Positions 44,110 to 56,252 of a stretch of DNA of 64,000 bases are shown piece after piece. Positions within the stretch are counted from its first letter, which is position 1. Each line of letters starts with the position of its first letter. Position numbers and translations under genes: made by a program. The DNA comes from Diabrotica undecimpunctata (taxonomy: Eukaryota > Arthropoda > Insecta > Coleoptera > Chrysomelidae), in contig NC_092803.1 of the NCBI RefSeq assembly GCF_040954645.1, forward strand, positions 8,061,230 to 8,125,229. The letters are read 5' to 3'. The notes beneath the pieces are model-generated. The model made no database searches. It was not told the origin of the DNA and was given only the letters and a program-made list of their open reading frames with translations.

Positions 44110-45139
44110 TTTTGAAGAGTAACCAACAAATCATGTGTAGTAATTTCATAACCCAAGTTTTCTCAGTGTAATAAAATCCGTTACATTTTTTCGGTCATTA
44201 GCAATCAATGAACTAGTTCCGCGTATATTTGAATAACTATATTTAAAAGAAAACCCGTTTTTCATTACACCGAAACGGAAAATTGGTGTTCATAATTTAT
44301 TATTCGAGTAAATCGCTATTTTCTTTCCCGTCCACTGTAAAAAGCAATACATCCTAAAACATTATAACTCAACCTCGTCTCTGTCGTAAAATTTTGACAT
44401 CCTCAATCTCCTCCGCACCACACCCCGCGTGCTTCCACTGTCCGACATCGCCCAAATTGAATTTTCTCTTCTGCCACGGCACGATCCCTATCTCCCGACA
44501 CTCCTGACGTTTCCAACATGTCTGGAGTAACTCAATAAGAATGGCATTTAAACAATACGAACTGGTAATGGGCACGGAAGTTGCACTGCCACGTCAAGCA
44601 AACTTAGTTGGATCTTGAACAACAAACTCGGTTTTGTGGCAGACCTAATTACCACCCTCCGAGCGAAATCGACCCCCTACCCGTAGACGAATCGGGATTT
44701 AAATGGATTTGCCATCAACTCTCGCGCTTGATCGGGCGCTGACTCTGAACTTATTTTCGTTTATCGGAAAGAAAACTCACATTTTAGTTTATTAGAATAT
44801 TATTTATAAAGGGTTTTGAAAAGTATCCAAATGAAAATGATATTGTCATATAAAAGTAACCAATGATCTTTTCTTTTAGCAAAATCTATACGGTTGAATT
44901 TGGCTTTATCGATTTTGATTTTCTTTTTTTGCAATTTTCTTTTTGATTTTCAATTTTGCATCGAGACCTTCTAAAGGGAATCTCTTGTAGTTAACTCACA
45001 CTCGTTTATGATCGTGAGTTCATATTTTTTTGTTGTATAGAGAACACGTAGGTATATTCATGAATTAAGTGGAATCAATCCTTAAAATCTCTAGATATCC
45101 TAGATCTCTAGATGTGATTCTTTGCATTTTTAGCAACTG
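44110..45139. other. No supported gene
   Basis: A GC-richer stretch lies at 44380-44740 with a 68-codon open frame (minus, 44369-44575) and no recognisable domain. The rest is AT-rich. Confidence 0.45.
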
Positions 45140-45149
45140 TTGTAACGAA

Positions 45150-46405
45150 CATTAAACCTGGATGGTAAGAAAGGATACCCAGGAGCTGGGCATTATTGTG
45201 GATACCATAAAAGTAGCCCAAGGGGAAGTTAAAAACTGCAGCAGCATTTTCCGAGTCTAAACCCTGCTTATTCAAGGATAATTTTAGTGTCCACAGATTC
45301 AGCGATCCGGTTTAGTATCATTCTTTCGAATGCCTTGAAAAGGTGACACAAAAGAGAGACATGTCTAAAAAAACTCTTTGTATCCGCCGGATCCTTTCCT
45401 GTTTTTAAGAGGGCCACCACTCTAGCTTTCCTCCAGATTTTGGGGATTTGTAATGTACCTATGCAACAGTTCATCATTTCTACGAGCCACTCTAGGGTTT
45501 TTGGTCCAAAGTGCTTTATTTGTTCTGTTTTTATATCGTCTAGGCCAGCCGCTTTATTATCTTTCATTTCGTGGATCGCACCTCTCATCTCCTCCAGACA
45601 AAAGGAGGTATCTAGGACATCCGCTTCTTCGTCTATATTTCTTTGTACTCTCACTTTGTTCTTCCTTGATGTCGTCTTACCATTTGTCAGGAGACGATGG
45701 GCTATCTGATCGGGTGTGACTTTTGTCAGATTGGGTGCCGGTGCGGCGGGATTGTTGCCAAGATTCCGAATTAATTTCCGAGCGCGTCTGGTGTTTTGTT
45801 TCATGTCTAAACTCGTAACCAGCTTGCACCACCTGTCCATTCTGTTGGCGGATATTGCATGTAGCACTTCCTCCCCGGCCTGTATTGTTGCTTCCGAAAA
45901 GTGATCGTCTTCGTATAGCTGCTCGTATCTTTTAAGTAGGGGTTTAGAATCTTCATTTAGCCCCGCTATGTATTAGGTTCGGCAACCTCTAAGAATATAT
46001 TATCGTGATATTTGTTTTACGATTTGTACAAATTTATCGTATAAATCAGAGCACGGTTCTAGCTGGGAAACTTCTTAATCTAATGCTTCAGCTAATTTTT
46101 CCCATTTTGCTTTAGTGAAATTGAACCTTCTCTTGAAAGGAACAATTTCATATCTGATTATCGCGTTCAAAAAGCAAGTTATTGGTCTATGCTGTGTTTT
46201 TGGGAGGGCGCTTCCAACAACTTCTGTCACCTGGTGTCCTATCCTGTCGGTGACAAATATATTGTCTGGGTTGTAACCTGTGCGCCATTTTCCGCTGTTG
46301 AAAGACGCGGACTGTTTTGGATCACGAATAAGTTTGAGGTTCATGTTTTCAGCCCAATTTTCTAGTTCTTCGCCATTGGAGTCTGTTTCGTTATACCACC
46401 ACGCG
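45150..46405 (-). pseudogene. APE-type non-LTR element, endonuclease end and RT N-terminus
   Basis: The minus strand reads WWYNETDSNGEELENWAENM and GYNPDNIFVTDRIG with TQHRPITCFLN, the last two endonuclease motifs (46075-46400). A 199-codon open frame (45268-45867) then carries NKAAGLDDIKTEQIKHFG and IPKIWRKARVVALLKTGKDP, followed by SFFRHVSLLCHLFKAFERMI, the fingers region of the RT. A stop replaces Gln before AGFRLGK near 45270, and recognisable sequence fades by 45150. The palm (YADD) is missing, so the copy is truncated at both ends. Clade uncertain. Confidence 0.75.
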
Positions 46406-47832
46406 AATTACAAATTAAAGAACGTTTTAAGATCTTCAACTTTTATTTGAACAATTTTTCTCTAAATTGAATAAAAAACGTTTTATAGGCAAATAGTGAT
46501 TTTGTTACTTTTAATGATTGTTAAAAAAAAATAAAGCAAAAACAGCTGTACATTTTCAAGGATTTGTGATCATCTGTCACTCATAATATGATATATATTA
46601 TACATTTTATAATCTTTAAACCGGCACTTGGCCTGACATGTCTTGTAAAGAAATTATCACTTACACAACCGAACATTAGCATTTTTATCCTTCGCTTATT
46701 ATCATCAATACTTCAACAAACCAACATGTCTGCAAACGACATCAATTGATCGTGAATTATTAGTACCGATGGGAATCCCATTGTCACTCCCCGACATGTG
46801 GATCACTTGATGTTTGTCAATAATCTGGCATCGTCTGATTACGAATTGATAATCCTAACAATGGACGTGGGATAAATCATAAATTATTATTAATATATCG
46901 GTGATTACGGACGTCGAAGTGAGAGAAATCCAGAGTGGTGGACTAAATGCCTCCATTATTAATTGTATTGATCAGCAAACTGTCGATTTTGATGTTCTCA
47001 AATCTCAATTGGGTATATTGTGAAAGGAGGATATAATCAATCTTTATGCATGAGAGGATGATGCTCACGACCGATAAGTACTCTTAAATAAAAATTGTAG
47101 TATAATTCCATCAGCAAATATTAAAATTTTAGCGATGTTTGTGCTGAATGCCGCTGAAAATTAACCGAATTAAATGATCTAACATTAAGTAAGGATGGTA
47201 TAAGTATAATAAAAATTGGTATTAAAAAAAATCTCTTCTCTTGAGAATGCGAGCACGAACATAATTATCCTCATAAATCATGGGCGCAGCATATCTGCGA
47301 AAATGGAAAATTGTAATAAACGTTAGAAATTTTTTAATAATATTTAAAATATATAAAAATGATTAATTTTGACATATATTTATTATTTTTACATACCTTT
47401 AAAAAATATTACTACAATTTTTTGTATTGAATTTAATATTTTTTTTGTTTATATTGTTTAGTTATACTAAATCTCTTTTAATTAGATAACATTCGTCTTG
47501 TTGTGCCATTTTAAAAATCGATATATTGTTTGGACTCTTTTCAATTATGTATTAGTCTTGCTAATAAAATCTATACGTGTCAATATCCTCTATGTAAAAT
47601 TGGACGTAAATACTCCAAATATACCGATCAATATTAGATAATTGTACTGGTATAGCCGAATTACGTCAATCAGCTAAATATGTTGAGTCTCTTTGTCAAT
47701 GTTGCTGCACTCCATATGTGTTGATTATAGCATATAATTACAAATTTAATGATTAATTATGCACGGAGGTCGAATATGAACTATATTTTTTATTTACAGA
47801 CGCAAATAATATTTTAGCTTTTATTGGTAATA
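46406..47832. other. AT-rich stretch, no gene seen
   Basis: No coding domain or clear repeat recognised. Confidence 0.45.
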
Positions 47833-47834
47833 TA

Positions 47835-49152
47835 TACTCAATGACATTAGGAGTATTACACCTAGAAGGAATAAATTTTTAAACTTATTTTTTTGGCAAC
47901 AGAATGACAACATTTAAGACATGCTATGATAACAATATCAATGTTTTATCTTTTCTACTTTTTGTAAAAATAAAGTTTTACCTTAACCGGTAAAACCGGT
48001 TTGTATAGAAATTTTTAGTTATTATTCTTCAGTCTAATTGTATTCAGTGTAAGAAAATGCCTCGAGTTCGAAGACATCAAAATTACCACCATGTAAGAGA
48101 TTTTGACAGGGGCAGAATTATTGCGTATAGAGATATGGGTTTGTCGTATCGCGAAATAGGCCGTCGCGTTAATTGTACGGCAATGACGGTTATGCGTGTC
48201 TGTCGTGTGTGGACAAACGAAGGTAGAGGAATACGAAGAAGACCTACTGGTCAACCGAGGCGTACCACAGAGCGTCAAGATAGGCGCTTTAGATTACTTG
48301 CTCTGCGAGACCGTTTTGCTACTACGCGTCAAATTCCTGACCAATGGTTTGGAGTAGTTGGTAGACCTGTTAGTATGCGTACACTATATCGTCGCATTCG
48401 AGCCTTTGGATTGGTTTCATTCCTCCCACGACTAGTGCTTGCTTTGACTGCGGATCACTGTCATCAACGTTTGAATTGGTGCAGAGAACGGCAGCATTGG
48501 GTAGCAGAATGGTGTAATGTGGCATTTAGCGATGAATCAAGATTCTGTTTAGGAATGCATGATGGTCGTAGGATGGCAAGACGCCGCCGTGTAGAGCGAC
48601 GATATATCGGGTTTGCTGTTAAGAGACATGTACACAGGACAGTTAGAGTAATGGTTTGGGGGGCTATTGCCTATGGTAGCCGATCACCACTAGTGTTTAT
48701 TCGAGGCAATATGACAGCTGCGCGTTATGTTGATGACATCTTACAAACCACTTTACTGCCTTTTCTGGACAGCCGTCGAGACGTCCTTTTTCAGCAAGAC
48801 AACGCGCGTCCCCATATTGATCGTCAAACTACGATGATGGGAAGGAGACTGTCCACTTTGCACCATCCTTCACAGACTCTGGAACAGTTAATACATAAAG
48901 TTCAAGTTGCTTCGAACGAGGTGCCACAAGCAGACATCGATCATCTCATTTTGTCAATGCCTAGACGTATACAGGAGTGTATTCAGCTACGAGGTCGCCA
49001 AACACATTATTAATTTTTTTTTTGATTGCTTGTTAATAAAAATTCTTGACAACGTTATCGTTTCATTCTTGATGTAAATCTACCATGTTGCCAAAAAATT
49101 AAGTTCAAGAAATTATTCCTTCTGGGTGTAACACTTCTAATGTCACTGAGTA
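47835..49152 (+). mobile_element. Tc1-like transposon, 1318 bp, TA target duplication
   Basis: Terminal inverted repeats of about 70 bp begin TACTCAATGACATTAG at 47835 and end CTAATGTCACTGAGTA at 49152, with further shared blocks AGAAGGAATAA and TTTTTTTGGCAACA. TA dinucleotides flank at 47833-47834 and 49153-49154. It contains one long open transposase frame. Confidence 0.92.
48057..49013 (+). CDS. Tc1-like transposase, open frame but lacking the catalytic Glu segment
   Basis: 318 codons with no stop. Residues 14-60 form the first helix-turn-helix (YRDMGLSYREIGRRVNC), followed by a basic RRPTGQPRRTT linker and a second DNA-binding helix set near 70-115. The first catalytic Asp is D159 in FSDESRF and the second D248 in FQQDNARPH. 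The family expects about 34 residues and then PDLxPIE. Here the sequence passes directly from PHID (near 255) to MMGRRLSTLHH, which normally follows that Glu. An in-frame deletion of roughly 40 residues (junction near 48816-48830) has removed the third acidic residue, so the protein should bind ends but not cut. It starts at the first Met after the TIR. Confidence 0.9.
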   Translation: MPRVRRHQNYHHVRDFDRGRIIAYRDMGLSYREIGRRVNCTAMTVMRVCRVWTNEGRGIRRRPTGQPRRTTERQDRRFRLLALRDRFATTRQIPDQWFGVVGRPVSMRTLYRRIRAFGLVSFLPRLVLALTADHCHQRLNWCRERQHWVAEWCNVAFSDESRFCLGMHDGRRMARRRRVERRYIGFAVKRHVHRTVRVMVWGAIAYGSRSPLVFIRGNMTAARYVDDILQTTLLPFLDSRRDVLFQQDNARPHIDRQTTMMGRRLSTLHHPSQTLEQLIHKVQVASNEVPQADIDHLILSMPRRIQECIQLRGRQTHY

Positions 49153-50007
49153 TATTATAAATAGATAAATGGATTTTAAAACGACCAAAAGACAAAGTAA
49201 ATTGGCCCTGAAACAAGACGTCTCTTTCATCCAAACCTATTTATTTTACATATTTTACATACATTATACTTCTTTTTTTAATGTTACATATTGCATTTGG
49301 TTTACTATGAACGTCTAATGACAGCTTGAGTACTGAATGTGCTGTACTGTAAGTTGCCTACATTTGGCGCAACTTAACGACTGTAAATTATCATAAATTA
49401 CGATTAAAATTTATTTCAATTACGATAAAAATTAATAGAAAAATTTTATGAATTTAGTAGACTCAATTAGATTTTGACATTTGTTAACATTCTCAGTAGA
49501 TTTTAAAATTTAAGTTTATTTAGAAGTATTTCAGCCTTACACCTAACGGTAGAAAGGCTTAGGACTAAGTAAGTAAGTAAATAGAAGTATTTCATTAAAT
49601 TTATTATTATTAAAATGTATTGAATTAATGCACAAACTTATATTTTTTGTAGAGCACAAATTTTATTGTAGAGAAAATGTTGAAAAACTGTTTTTTATTG
49701 TAAATAAACAATGTTGAACATTTTAAAATAATTTTTAATTAAAATTATAATTGCTTTACTATTTTCATCTTACTTACAATTTTATCATATTTTCTCGAGT
49801 TTATACGAAATGAAAAAACTAAATAGACATGACGTTTGTTAAACGTCACTTTATGTTTAAATGAACTACCACTGTAGTAGAGGTAGAGTCTTAATAAAGC
49901 ATTTTGTATAAGGGTATAATGTAAATGTTTGTATGGCAAATAAACCGTTGTTTCTACTATTCTCTTTATAATTTCATCATATTTTCTCACCTATTGGACC
50001 TTTCTAG

Positions 50008-50347
50008 GACTATTGGTCGTCTTCAGTACGGTGCAGCTAAGTTAGAAAAGGAGCATGTTAACTTGGGAAAGGATCACTACAGGAGCAATGCGACCAATTT
50101 GTGTCATTAGAGTTAGAAGACTGATGGTTTCCAGGGCAACAACTAACAATAACCACGGAGGAAGCTACAGCTACCTGTGGAAAGGAGTGCCAAACGTTAA
50201 AACGTTTAAAATAAATGGAAAAGGATAATGCGAGTGAATAATAAAAGTAAAATGTCTCGCAAAACAGAAAACCAAAAAAGGTATATCGATGGAAGGCAAC
50301 TTTATATACGTATTTCTGACTATTGGTCGTCTTCAGTACGGTGCAGC
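50008..50347 (+). repeat. Exact 30-bp direct duplication, 310 bp apart
   Basis: The 30-mer beginning GACTATTGGTCGTCTTCAGT is identical at 50008-50037 and 50318-50347. A related inverted string lies near 58605-58625. The intervening sequence is not otherwise duplicated as far as I can see. Confidence 0.75.
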
Positions 50348-50837
50348 GAGTACGGCGTTCATTCGTTGATACACCTTCTGAATTTCATGTGCCGTTGTCG
50401 ATTCGTTGAGCTTTAAAATGAAATTTATATAATTTTTGTCGACACTGGCTTTTTCTCAAAATTATCGTGAAATACACCATTGCAAAATTTTGTTTATTGT
50501 ATATTTTATATCTAATTAGAATTATATACCTAATGCTAATAATATTATTAGAAAAATAATGTCCTCGTTACAACTTTTCATAGAGTTCTGACTCTTTATT
50601 CATTCCAGAATTACAGAAAATATCGTTAATGTTTCCAGCTGTAAGGTCGTCGTTCGAAATATTGTCGCAGGTGCACCAACAGATTTTAATTCCACCTAAT
50701 GCTAATTTGGCTCATTTTACGACTGGTTAAAGCTAAATTACAAACTTTTCCAAGCCAAATAGAAAAACTACTGGCGGAGGAAAACACGTCGCTAGATACG
50801 GGGGCGAATTAGAGAGAAGATTTTTAAATAAAAGGGA

Positions 50838-50839
<2 letters not shown>

Positions 50840-50889
<50 letters not shown>
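50840..50889 (+). repeat. (AT)n microsatellite followed by (TATG)n
   Basis: An uninterrupted TA tract of about 50 bp is followed by GTATGTATGTATG, directly before the first long direct repeat of the next entry. Confidence 0.95.
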
Positions 50890-50901
<12 letters not shown>

Positions 50902-51995
50902 GCAAAAGATTAAATCTTTTAACAAAAACTGCTATCACTTTGATGAAATGAAAAGCCAAATATATGACTTAGGAGTACAAATTCGTCAAACTTCTCGTGT
51001 TCGACTAATCACTATCAGTATAGTGTTATAACGTAATTTCAGCATCCCTGCTACGTCAGACATAGCTGTGCTTCGTGCCCTCCAAATAAATTGGCAAGGC
51101 CCTGGTCTTCCTGGCCTTTCGGCATACGACCGTTAATGAAACATCTGCCCCTACGAGTCCGACACCAAAGTGAAGGTGCCACGCCACGTATGCAAAAATA
51201 AACGTTTCGTGGGGCTCCACCTTCCCCGTAGTACCTGTGTTGCGATTACCTCACCTACCTGTTATCCCCCCACGGGCGGATAGGCTCAGCAGGCGGAGGA
51301 ATTTTCACCTCACACGTAGGTGGACAGGTCGCCGCCGAGGATCTCTCTTCTACCACTCTTAAATCTCCTGACGGGTACGTGCCGGGGCACCCACACCACG
51401 CCTGACACAAGGCCAGGAGAGGTATGTACGGGCCCAGCTCGTTCAACCTCGCCAGGCTCTTTTGGAATGAGAGTAGAGTGGTCCCACGAGAGTCTCGTCT
51501 CGGATACTGGGAATGTAGACCGGTGACCGTGTCGCCTAAGCGACCGTGTGCGTTTCTACAAACCCGACACCTCAAGCGACAGCTCTTCACCTCTTGATTC
51601 CTACCCATTAGTCGCCTCTTACGACAGGCAGGGCTTTCTGACCTCGGCCGTATTCTTATCTCCGCGAGCCGACACGGGCGGATAAAAATTCAAACTCGGA
51701 AAGTCCAACGAATATCTCCTGAATATTTCCCACTTCAGTGGTTAGCGTACAGTAGTGCCATCTACTCTGATGGCCATGAACGAAAACGATTCAATAATAT
51801 CTTTTTCTGTCCTCTGGGCAATACAAAAGAGTGGTGCAAAAGATTAAATATTTTAGCAAAAGCTACTATCGCTTAAATGCATTGAAAAACCAAATATATA
51901 GCATAGAATGACAAACTCGTCAAACTTCCCGTGTTCGAATAGCTATCAATAGAGTGTTATGATGTTATTCTAGCATATCTGCTTCGTCACATACT
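50902..51995. repeat. GC-rich island between about 160-bp imperfect direct repeats
   Basis: 50902-51064 and 51836-51995 are diverged direct repeats (shared GCAAAAGATTAAAT, AACCAAATATATA-like and ACTTC(T/C)CGTGTTCGA blocks). Between them, 51065-51690 is strikingly GC-rich for this window. A minus-strand open frame of 117 codons (51255-51608) includes a CRLRCRVCRNAHG cysteine cluster, and the minus strand carries a GTCGTAAGAGGCGACTAA string near 51612. I suspect a distinct repeat such as a non-LTR 5' region inserted between duplicated flanks, but cannot name it. Confidence 0.5.
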
Positions 51996-53109
51996 CCGGT
52001 TGATACAAATTTAAACTCAGAATTCAAGGATGATAAAAAAAATCTAGACGAACTAGAAATAAGATTAGTAATAAAACTCTTCCAACCTCTATTGAATCAG
52101 AAACAGCAGATGAGAAACTATAGAGGTTTTTTATTATTATTTAATAATAAGTATGATTTAAACAAACCTTTGAAATACTGTTAGTTCAAGTTCAGAGAAG
52201 AGCCTCAGTGATACTTGACGTAATCTGCTGCAGGCTGCTTTTTTAAAATCTTAGAAAAAATGACAAAAGTCGCATTTTAAACTAACTTAAAAGACTGCTT
52301 CGTTGATTGAAAATTAAATATACTGTGACAGGATGATAGGATACTTAATTTTTTAATGCATAACGCAATGAATAATTTTATCGATACTTTTGCACCATCC
52401 CCGTGTTATACTTGTAGACCTTGAATACTTTTGTTTTCCCTTTTTAAAGGTCGATACCATATTGTAAAGATTTTATGTTTTTCGAATGAAACCTTAACCC
52501 TTACACTTTCTTTTAGAGGTTTCTTTATAGCTCTCCTTTTTTTTGACGACGTAGTTATTTAAACGGCCGCATCTTTAGCTTCTCTAAAAAAATCGCTATT
52601 CAAGATCCCATAAAAGAGACATATACAAACAGATTGACCTATTTCTAGTATCGGCGTTGCATAAGCTCTTATTTTTCGCACAAAATCACTTCGATTTATA
52701 GGAAAAGGATACATTGAAATTATAGTAATATAAATATAAAAGAATTTCGATATTCAAGTTGCATTGTTTTACAATGAGAACCAGTAAACGGAGTACAAGC
52801 ACTGTGTATTATATTTTCATATTGAAATAGATCAAGTAATATTCATAGATAAAGAACGGCATATAATGCGTATCATTAATATGTAGCTTATGCAGAGGAG
52901 CATTTTTTTAACGCCGGAAAGAACCACCTGATCACAATGATGTAATGATTCAAATTTTTTTAATGAACTAAAAAAAAATTAATTTCATTCAGAAAGCAGT
53001 AACTTTTATGCGACCCTATATAAGGTTTTAAAACTACATATTATAAATCTCCGAGCAAAACATTTTGGTGTTTATCTTCAATAAGTAAAACTCTTCCCCT
53101 TGGAATCTC
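51996..53109. other. AT-rich stretch, no gene seen
   Basis: No coding domain recognised. Confidence 0.4.
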
Positions 53110-53850
53110 ATAAGTGGGAATAAAACATTTATGGTTGTTTTAAACCTCCATTTAAATCTAAACACTTAACTAAACGTCCAGGTACACCTGAAACTAGGTC
53201 AAGGCCATAATTTTCGGTAATGGTGTTGCAGGCCTGTAAAACTGACCGAATCAAACCTTCTTTATCTCGTGGCGCTGCTCGTTCCACTTCAATCTTCATC
53301 AGTCCCCATATGTTTTCAATGGGGCTAAGATCTGTAGATGCTGCCGGCCACGGAATTGTTGCCAATTCGTGTTCTTGCATCCAAGCTTGAGTATAAGCAG
53401 AAGTATGGCATCTTGTATTATCTTGCTGAAAACGCCACCCCTCTGGATATAAAACATGAGCCGTTTCAAAAAGAAAACCATTTGGGAAATTTGGAAATTT
53501 AAACGGTAACATTTTCTCTTGATAGGACTTTTAGATGATTTGCACCAAGCTGGAAACAACTTTCATCAGATATATAGACATTACTAAAATTATCTTCTCG
53601 AAAACGTTGACAAAAATCTATTCTTCGTTGCCTTGCAGAGGTGTCATTGTAGGGATTTTTTGGATTCCTTGATATGTAGCCTTGCTTTTTCAGTGACATG
53701 CGGACAGTTTCTGGGCACACTTTTATTTCAAAATCTGTTCGCTAATTTTCGAAACCTTAGGCGCGGATTTTGTCGTCCTAAAACCACTAAAGCAAGTTTC
53801 GGACACCCTTTCTATACAAATATTTCACCACTTTTTTTTTCTACTTGCGA
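53110..53850 (-). pseudogene. Tc1-like transposase with internal deletion
   Basis: Minus-strand pieces: an N-terminal basic region (53740-53850), VCPETVRMSLKKQGYISRNP and YISDESCFQLGANHLKV (53499-53720, first Asp), then FQQDNTRCHTSAYTQAW with STDLSPIENIWGLMK (53129-53512, second Asp and Glu 34 residues apart). The normal stretch between FQLGAN and the second Asp is largely missing and frames shift there. Terminal repeats were not found, so it is a decayed fragment. Confidence 0.8.
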
Positions 53851-54010
53851 CATTATTTCACAAATCTTAAGTCTGTTTACGAACAACAATATTTGACAGA
53901 TGGTGTTGTCATGCAATTTTCTCCATAACCTACTATCGGCACAACCTACTTTATGCATTACTTTTGTCTTAAAATATTACAAAAAGGAAATCTATTAAAA
54001 TTAGGAAAAA
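53851..54010. other. Short spacer, nothing recognised
   Basis: No feature seen. Confidence 0.4.
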
Positions 54011-54171
54011 TATAAAATTCCGGAGAAGAAGCTGGAGAGAGGGAATTGAAAAAGAACTAGAGGAAACAGAAATCCCTCCAGGCCTATGGTTAAATAGAGA
54101 AGAATGGCGGTTAGGAGTCGGAAGGCGTCGGAGAACGCTGTAAACCGATAGTAGTAGTATAAAATTCCGGA
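54011..54171 (+). mobile_element. 133-bp RTE-like stub with 14-bp target-site duplication
   Basis: TATAAAATTCCGGA at 54011-54024 recurs at 54158-54171. The 133-bp insert encodes only the last residues of an RTE-type protein (WREGIEKELEETEIPPGLW, WRLGVGRRRRTL, stop) and ends in a (TAG)n tail. It is an extreme 5' truncation. Confidence 0.88.
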
Positions 54172-55559
54172 TACTTTCTAGATAGACTATAGATTTGGTA
54201 ATATATTGCCTTCAATAAAGATACTAGTCATTTTTCTACTTTACGATTCCTCATATGTCGGTCTAATGGAGACTGTTAACCAAACTACATATAAAATTGA
54301 CAGTAGTAACGAACAACAGCTGCTTTAACATGTCAACGTCAAAGCCACCCAATTCCTGCACACGGATATAGTAAGAAGGCTCAAAAGGAAGAAACTGTGA
54401 AATGAGTGTCATAAGTAATGCTACATATTTGTTTAAATGTAAATAAATTATTCGATGCTAAGAAAAAACCAACATAAGAGTAAACCCTTATTGTCCTAGT
54501 TTTAGAAACAAATAATTTAACTCAGTTAGGTTAGAGCAAAATTACCCATTGGTTAGATTGTAATATTTCTAGAAAAAAAAGCATGAAATAAAATAAAAGA
54601 AGAAAATTTCTAAATGGACTATGCAAACTATTTAATATATTGTGTTAATTAATAGAATACAGTAATTGAAATGTAATTAAATAACAAATTATTGAAATAA
54701 TTATTACATGAATGATTAAAATGTGCTGCTATTAAAATTTATTGAATTGAAACAATTTTTTGTAATGTTCTATAAACATATTATTTTAAAGAAAATTTTT
54801 TAGAACAATAAAAGATTGTTGATGAAATTTAAAAACTGAACTGTTTTTTTTTTCATGCTTTATTTTTCGAAGTAAATGTTTACTATGTATCATTAGATTG
54901 AATGCTAAGTTTACAAGACGAATATACGTTAAGCATACACGAGTACGCTTGCAAGCTTAAAAATTTTAATTCTCATTGTAATATCTGACAATTATATTTA
55001 AAAAATTCTCTCGGTCCACTTCTTGTAACACACTGTATGAACAAACTGAGACCTGCAGCACGCTTCTCTTCCAGAATATAATTTGAATGCAGTAGTAGGT
55101 TTACAAAGTATCTCCATTTTCCAGCGAAACTTGAGCACTTAAGAGGTGCTTTTCTTAGCAGACTATTGCGAGTATTAAGTTCCAATTTGATGGATCTACA
55201 AGACAAAGTAAATAGCTTGACACGGCGATAAAAGGGTTTGCCCTTGCAAGGGATCCGTTCTGCAGTCTGTTGGTTTTAACAACCAACTTTGATTGGGGCG
55301 TATATCTCAAACATTGCAATCTATTTTTAATAATCTTCTATCATAAATGAGTGAACAAAAAGAGATTTTATACAATATTGATATTGTATTTTTACACATT
55401 TATTATAATATATTATAAAGCAACGTTTTGATTAAATGTTATTATTATACCTCAAAATTACTTATACAGAATGAGTTTTAAGTATGGAACGCCTTTATTA
55501 TTTTAGAAACAACTTGCACCTATTGCACGGTTGCATTTTTATAGATTTTGTCTGTCTTC
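54172..55559. other. AT-rich stretch, no gene seen
   Basis: Short open stretches without domains (for example 54973-55206, minus) are probably chance. Confidence 0.45.
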
Positions 55560-56160
55560 TGTGTTCTGTGAAATTTGTTTATTTCAATTCATTCCATTAA
55601 GTCCAGAACATCTGCCAAGTGGTTGCCGTCAGATTTGATGACCAAATGGGCCCGTCTTATGGCATTTTTCATTATTCTTGCCAGAAGTTGCTTCAGAAAT
55701 GGTTCCTTCAGAGGAGAACCACATGTTCTCCAGTTCCAATTCATCCATTCGAGGAAAAAAATTTGGTAATGATAGCTCTGTAGCGCGCACCGTCCACAGT
55801 AGTCCTTTAACTTGCGGCGTTCTCAAAGAAAAATGGCCCGATGATTCCTCCAGCATAAACAGCACACCACGCAGTAATTTTAAGAGGGTATAATGGCTCT
55901 TCATGAGTAATACACCGATTTTTGGTGCCTCAGAGACGACATTTATGTTTATTCACGTAAGCTAAGATGTAAATGGGCCTCATCGCTCACGATAGTTCAT
56001 TCAATGCTCTACGTTGAGATGCAGGATGGCTAAAGTTTACGTTTGGCGGTAAATAACAAACACCGTTTGCACTTTGTAAGGAAACATCTTCAAATATTTC
56101 ACCGGCGGGTAATGCCCAATTGCTTGGTACGTTGTCTTGTTTATGTTACGGGCTCCTTAT
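55560..56160 (-). pseudogene. Mariner-like transposase (DUF4817 type) with internal deletion
   Basis: Minus-strand reading in shifting frames gives SDEAHLHLS (first catalytic Asp, near 55990), a HEEPLYPLKITAWCAVYAGG block (near 55870-55930), GIIGPFFFEN-like text and TVDGARYRAIIT (55760-55800). It then passes to KNNEKCHKTG/MKNAIRRAHLVIKSDGNHL at 55590-55680. The section with the second and third catalytic Asp is missing. The right side is cut at a (TA)n array. Confidence 0.65.
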
Positions 56161-56185
56161 ATCCTCCACCTCCTGGCAATAATTA

Positions 56186-56191
<6 letters not shown>

Positions 56192-56250
<59 letters not shown>
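56192..56250 (+). repeat. (AT)n microsatellite
   Basis: A TA tract of nearly 60 bp at the edge of the mariner remnant. Confidence 0.95.

Positions 56251-56252
<2 letters not shown>

Larger units (their letters stand above)
49155..50900. other. AT-rich stretch with a duplicated 30-mer and microsatellites
   Basis: Contains (TAAG)n near 49567-49580, an exact 30-bp direct duplication (50008-50037 and 50318-50347) and an (AT)n tract. No gene is recognised. Confidence 0.5.
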
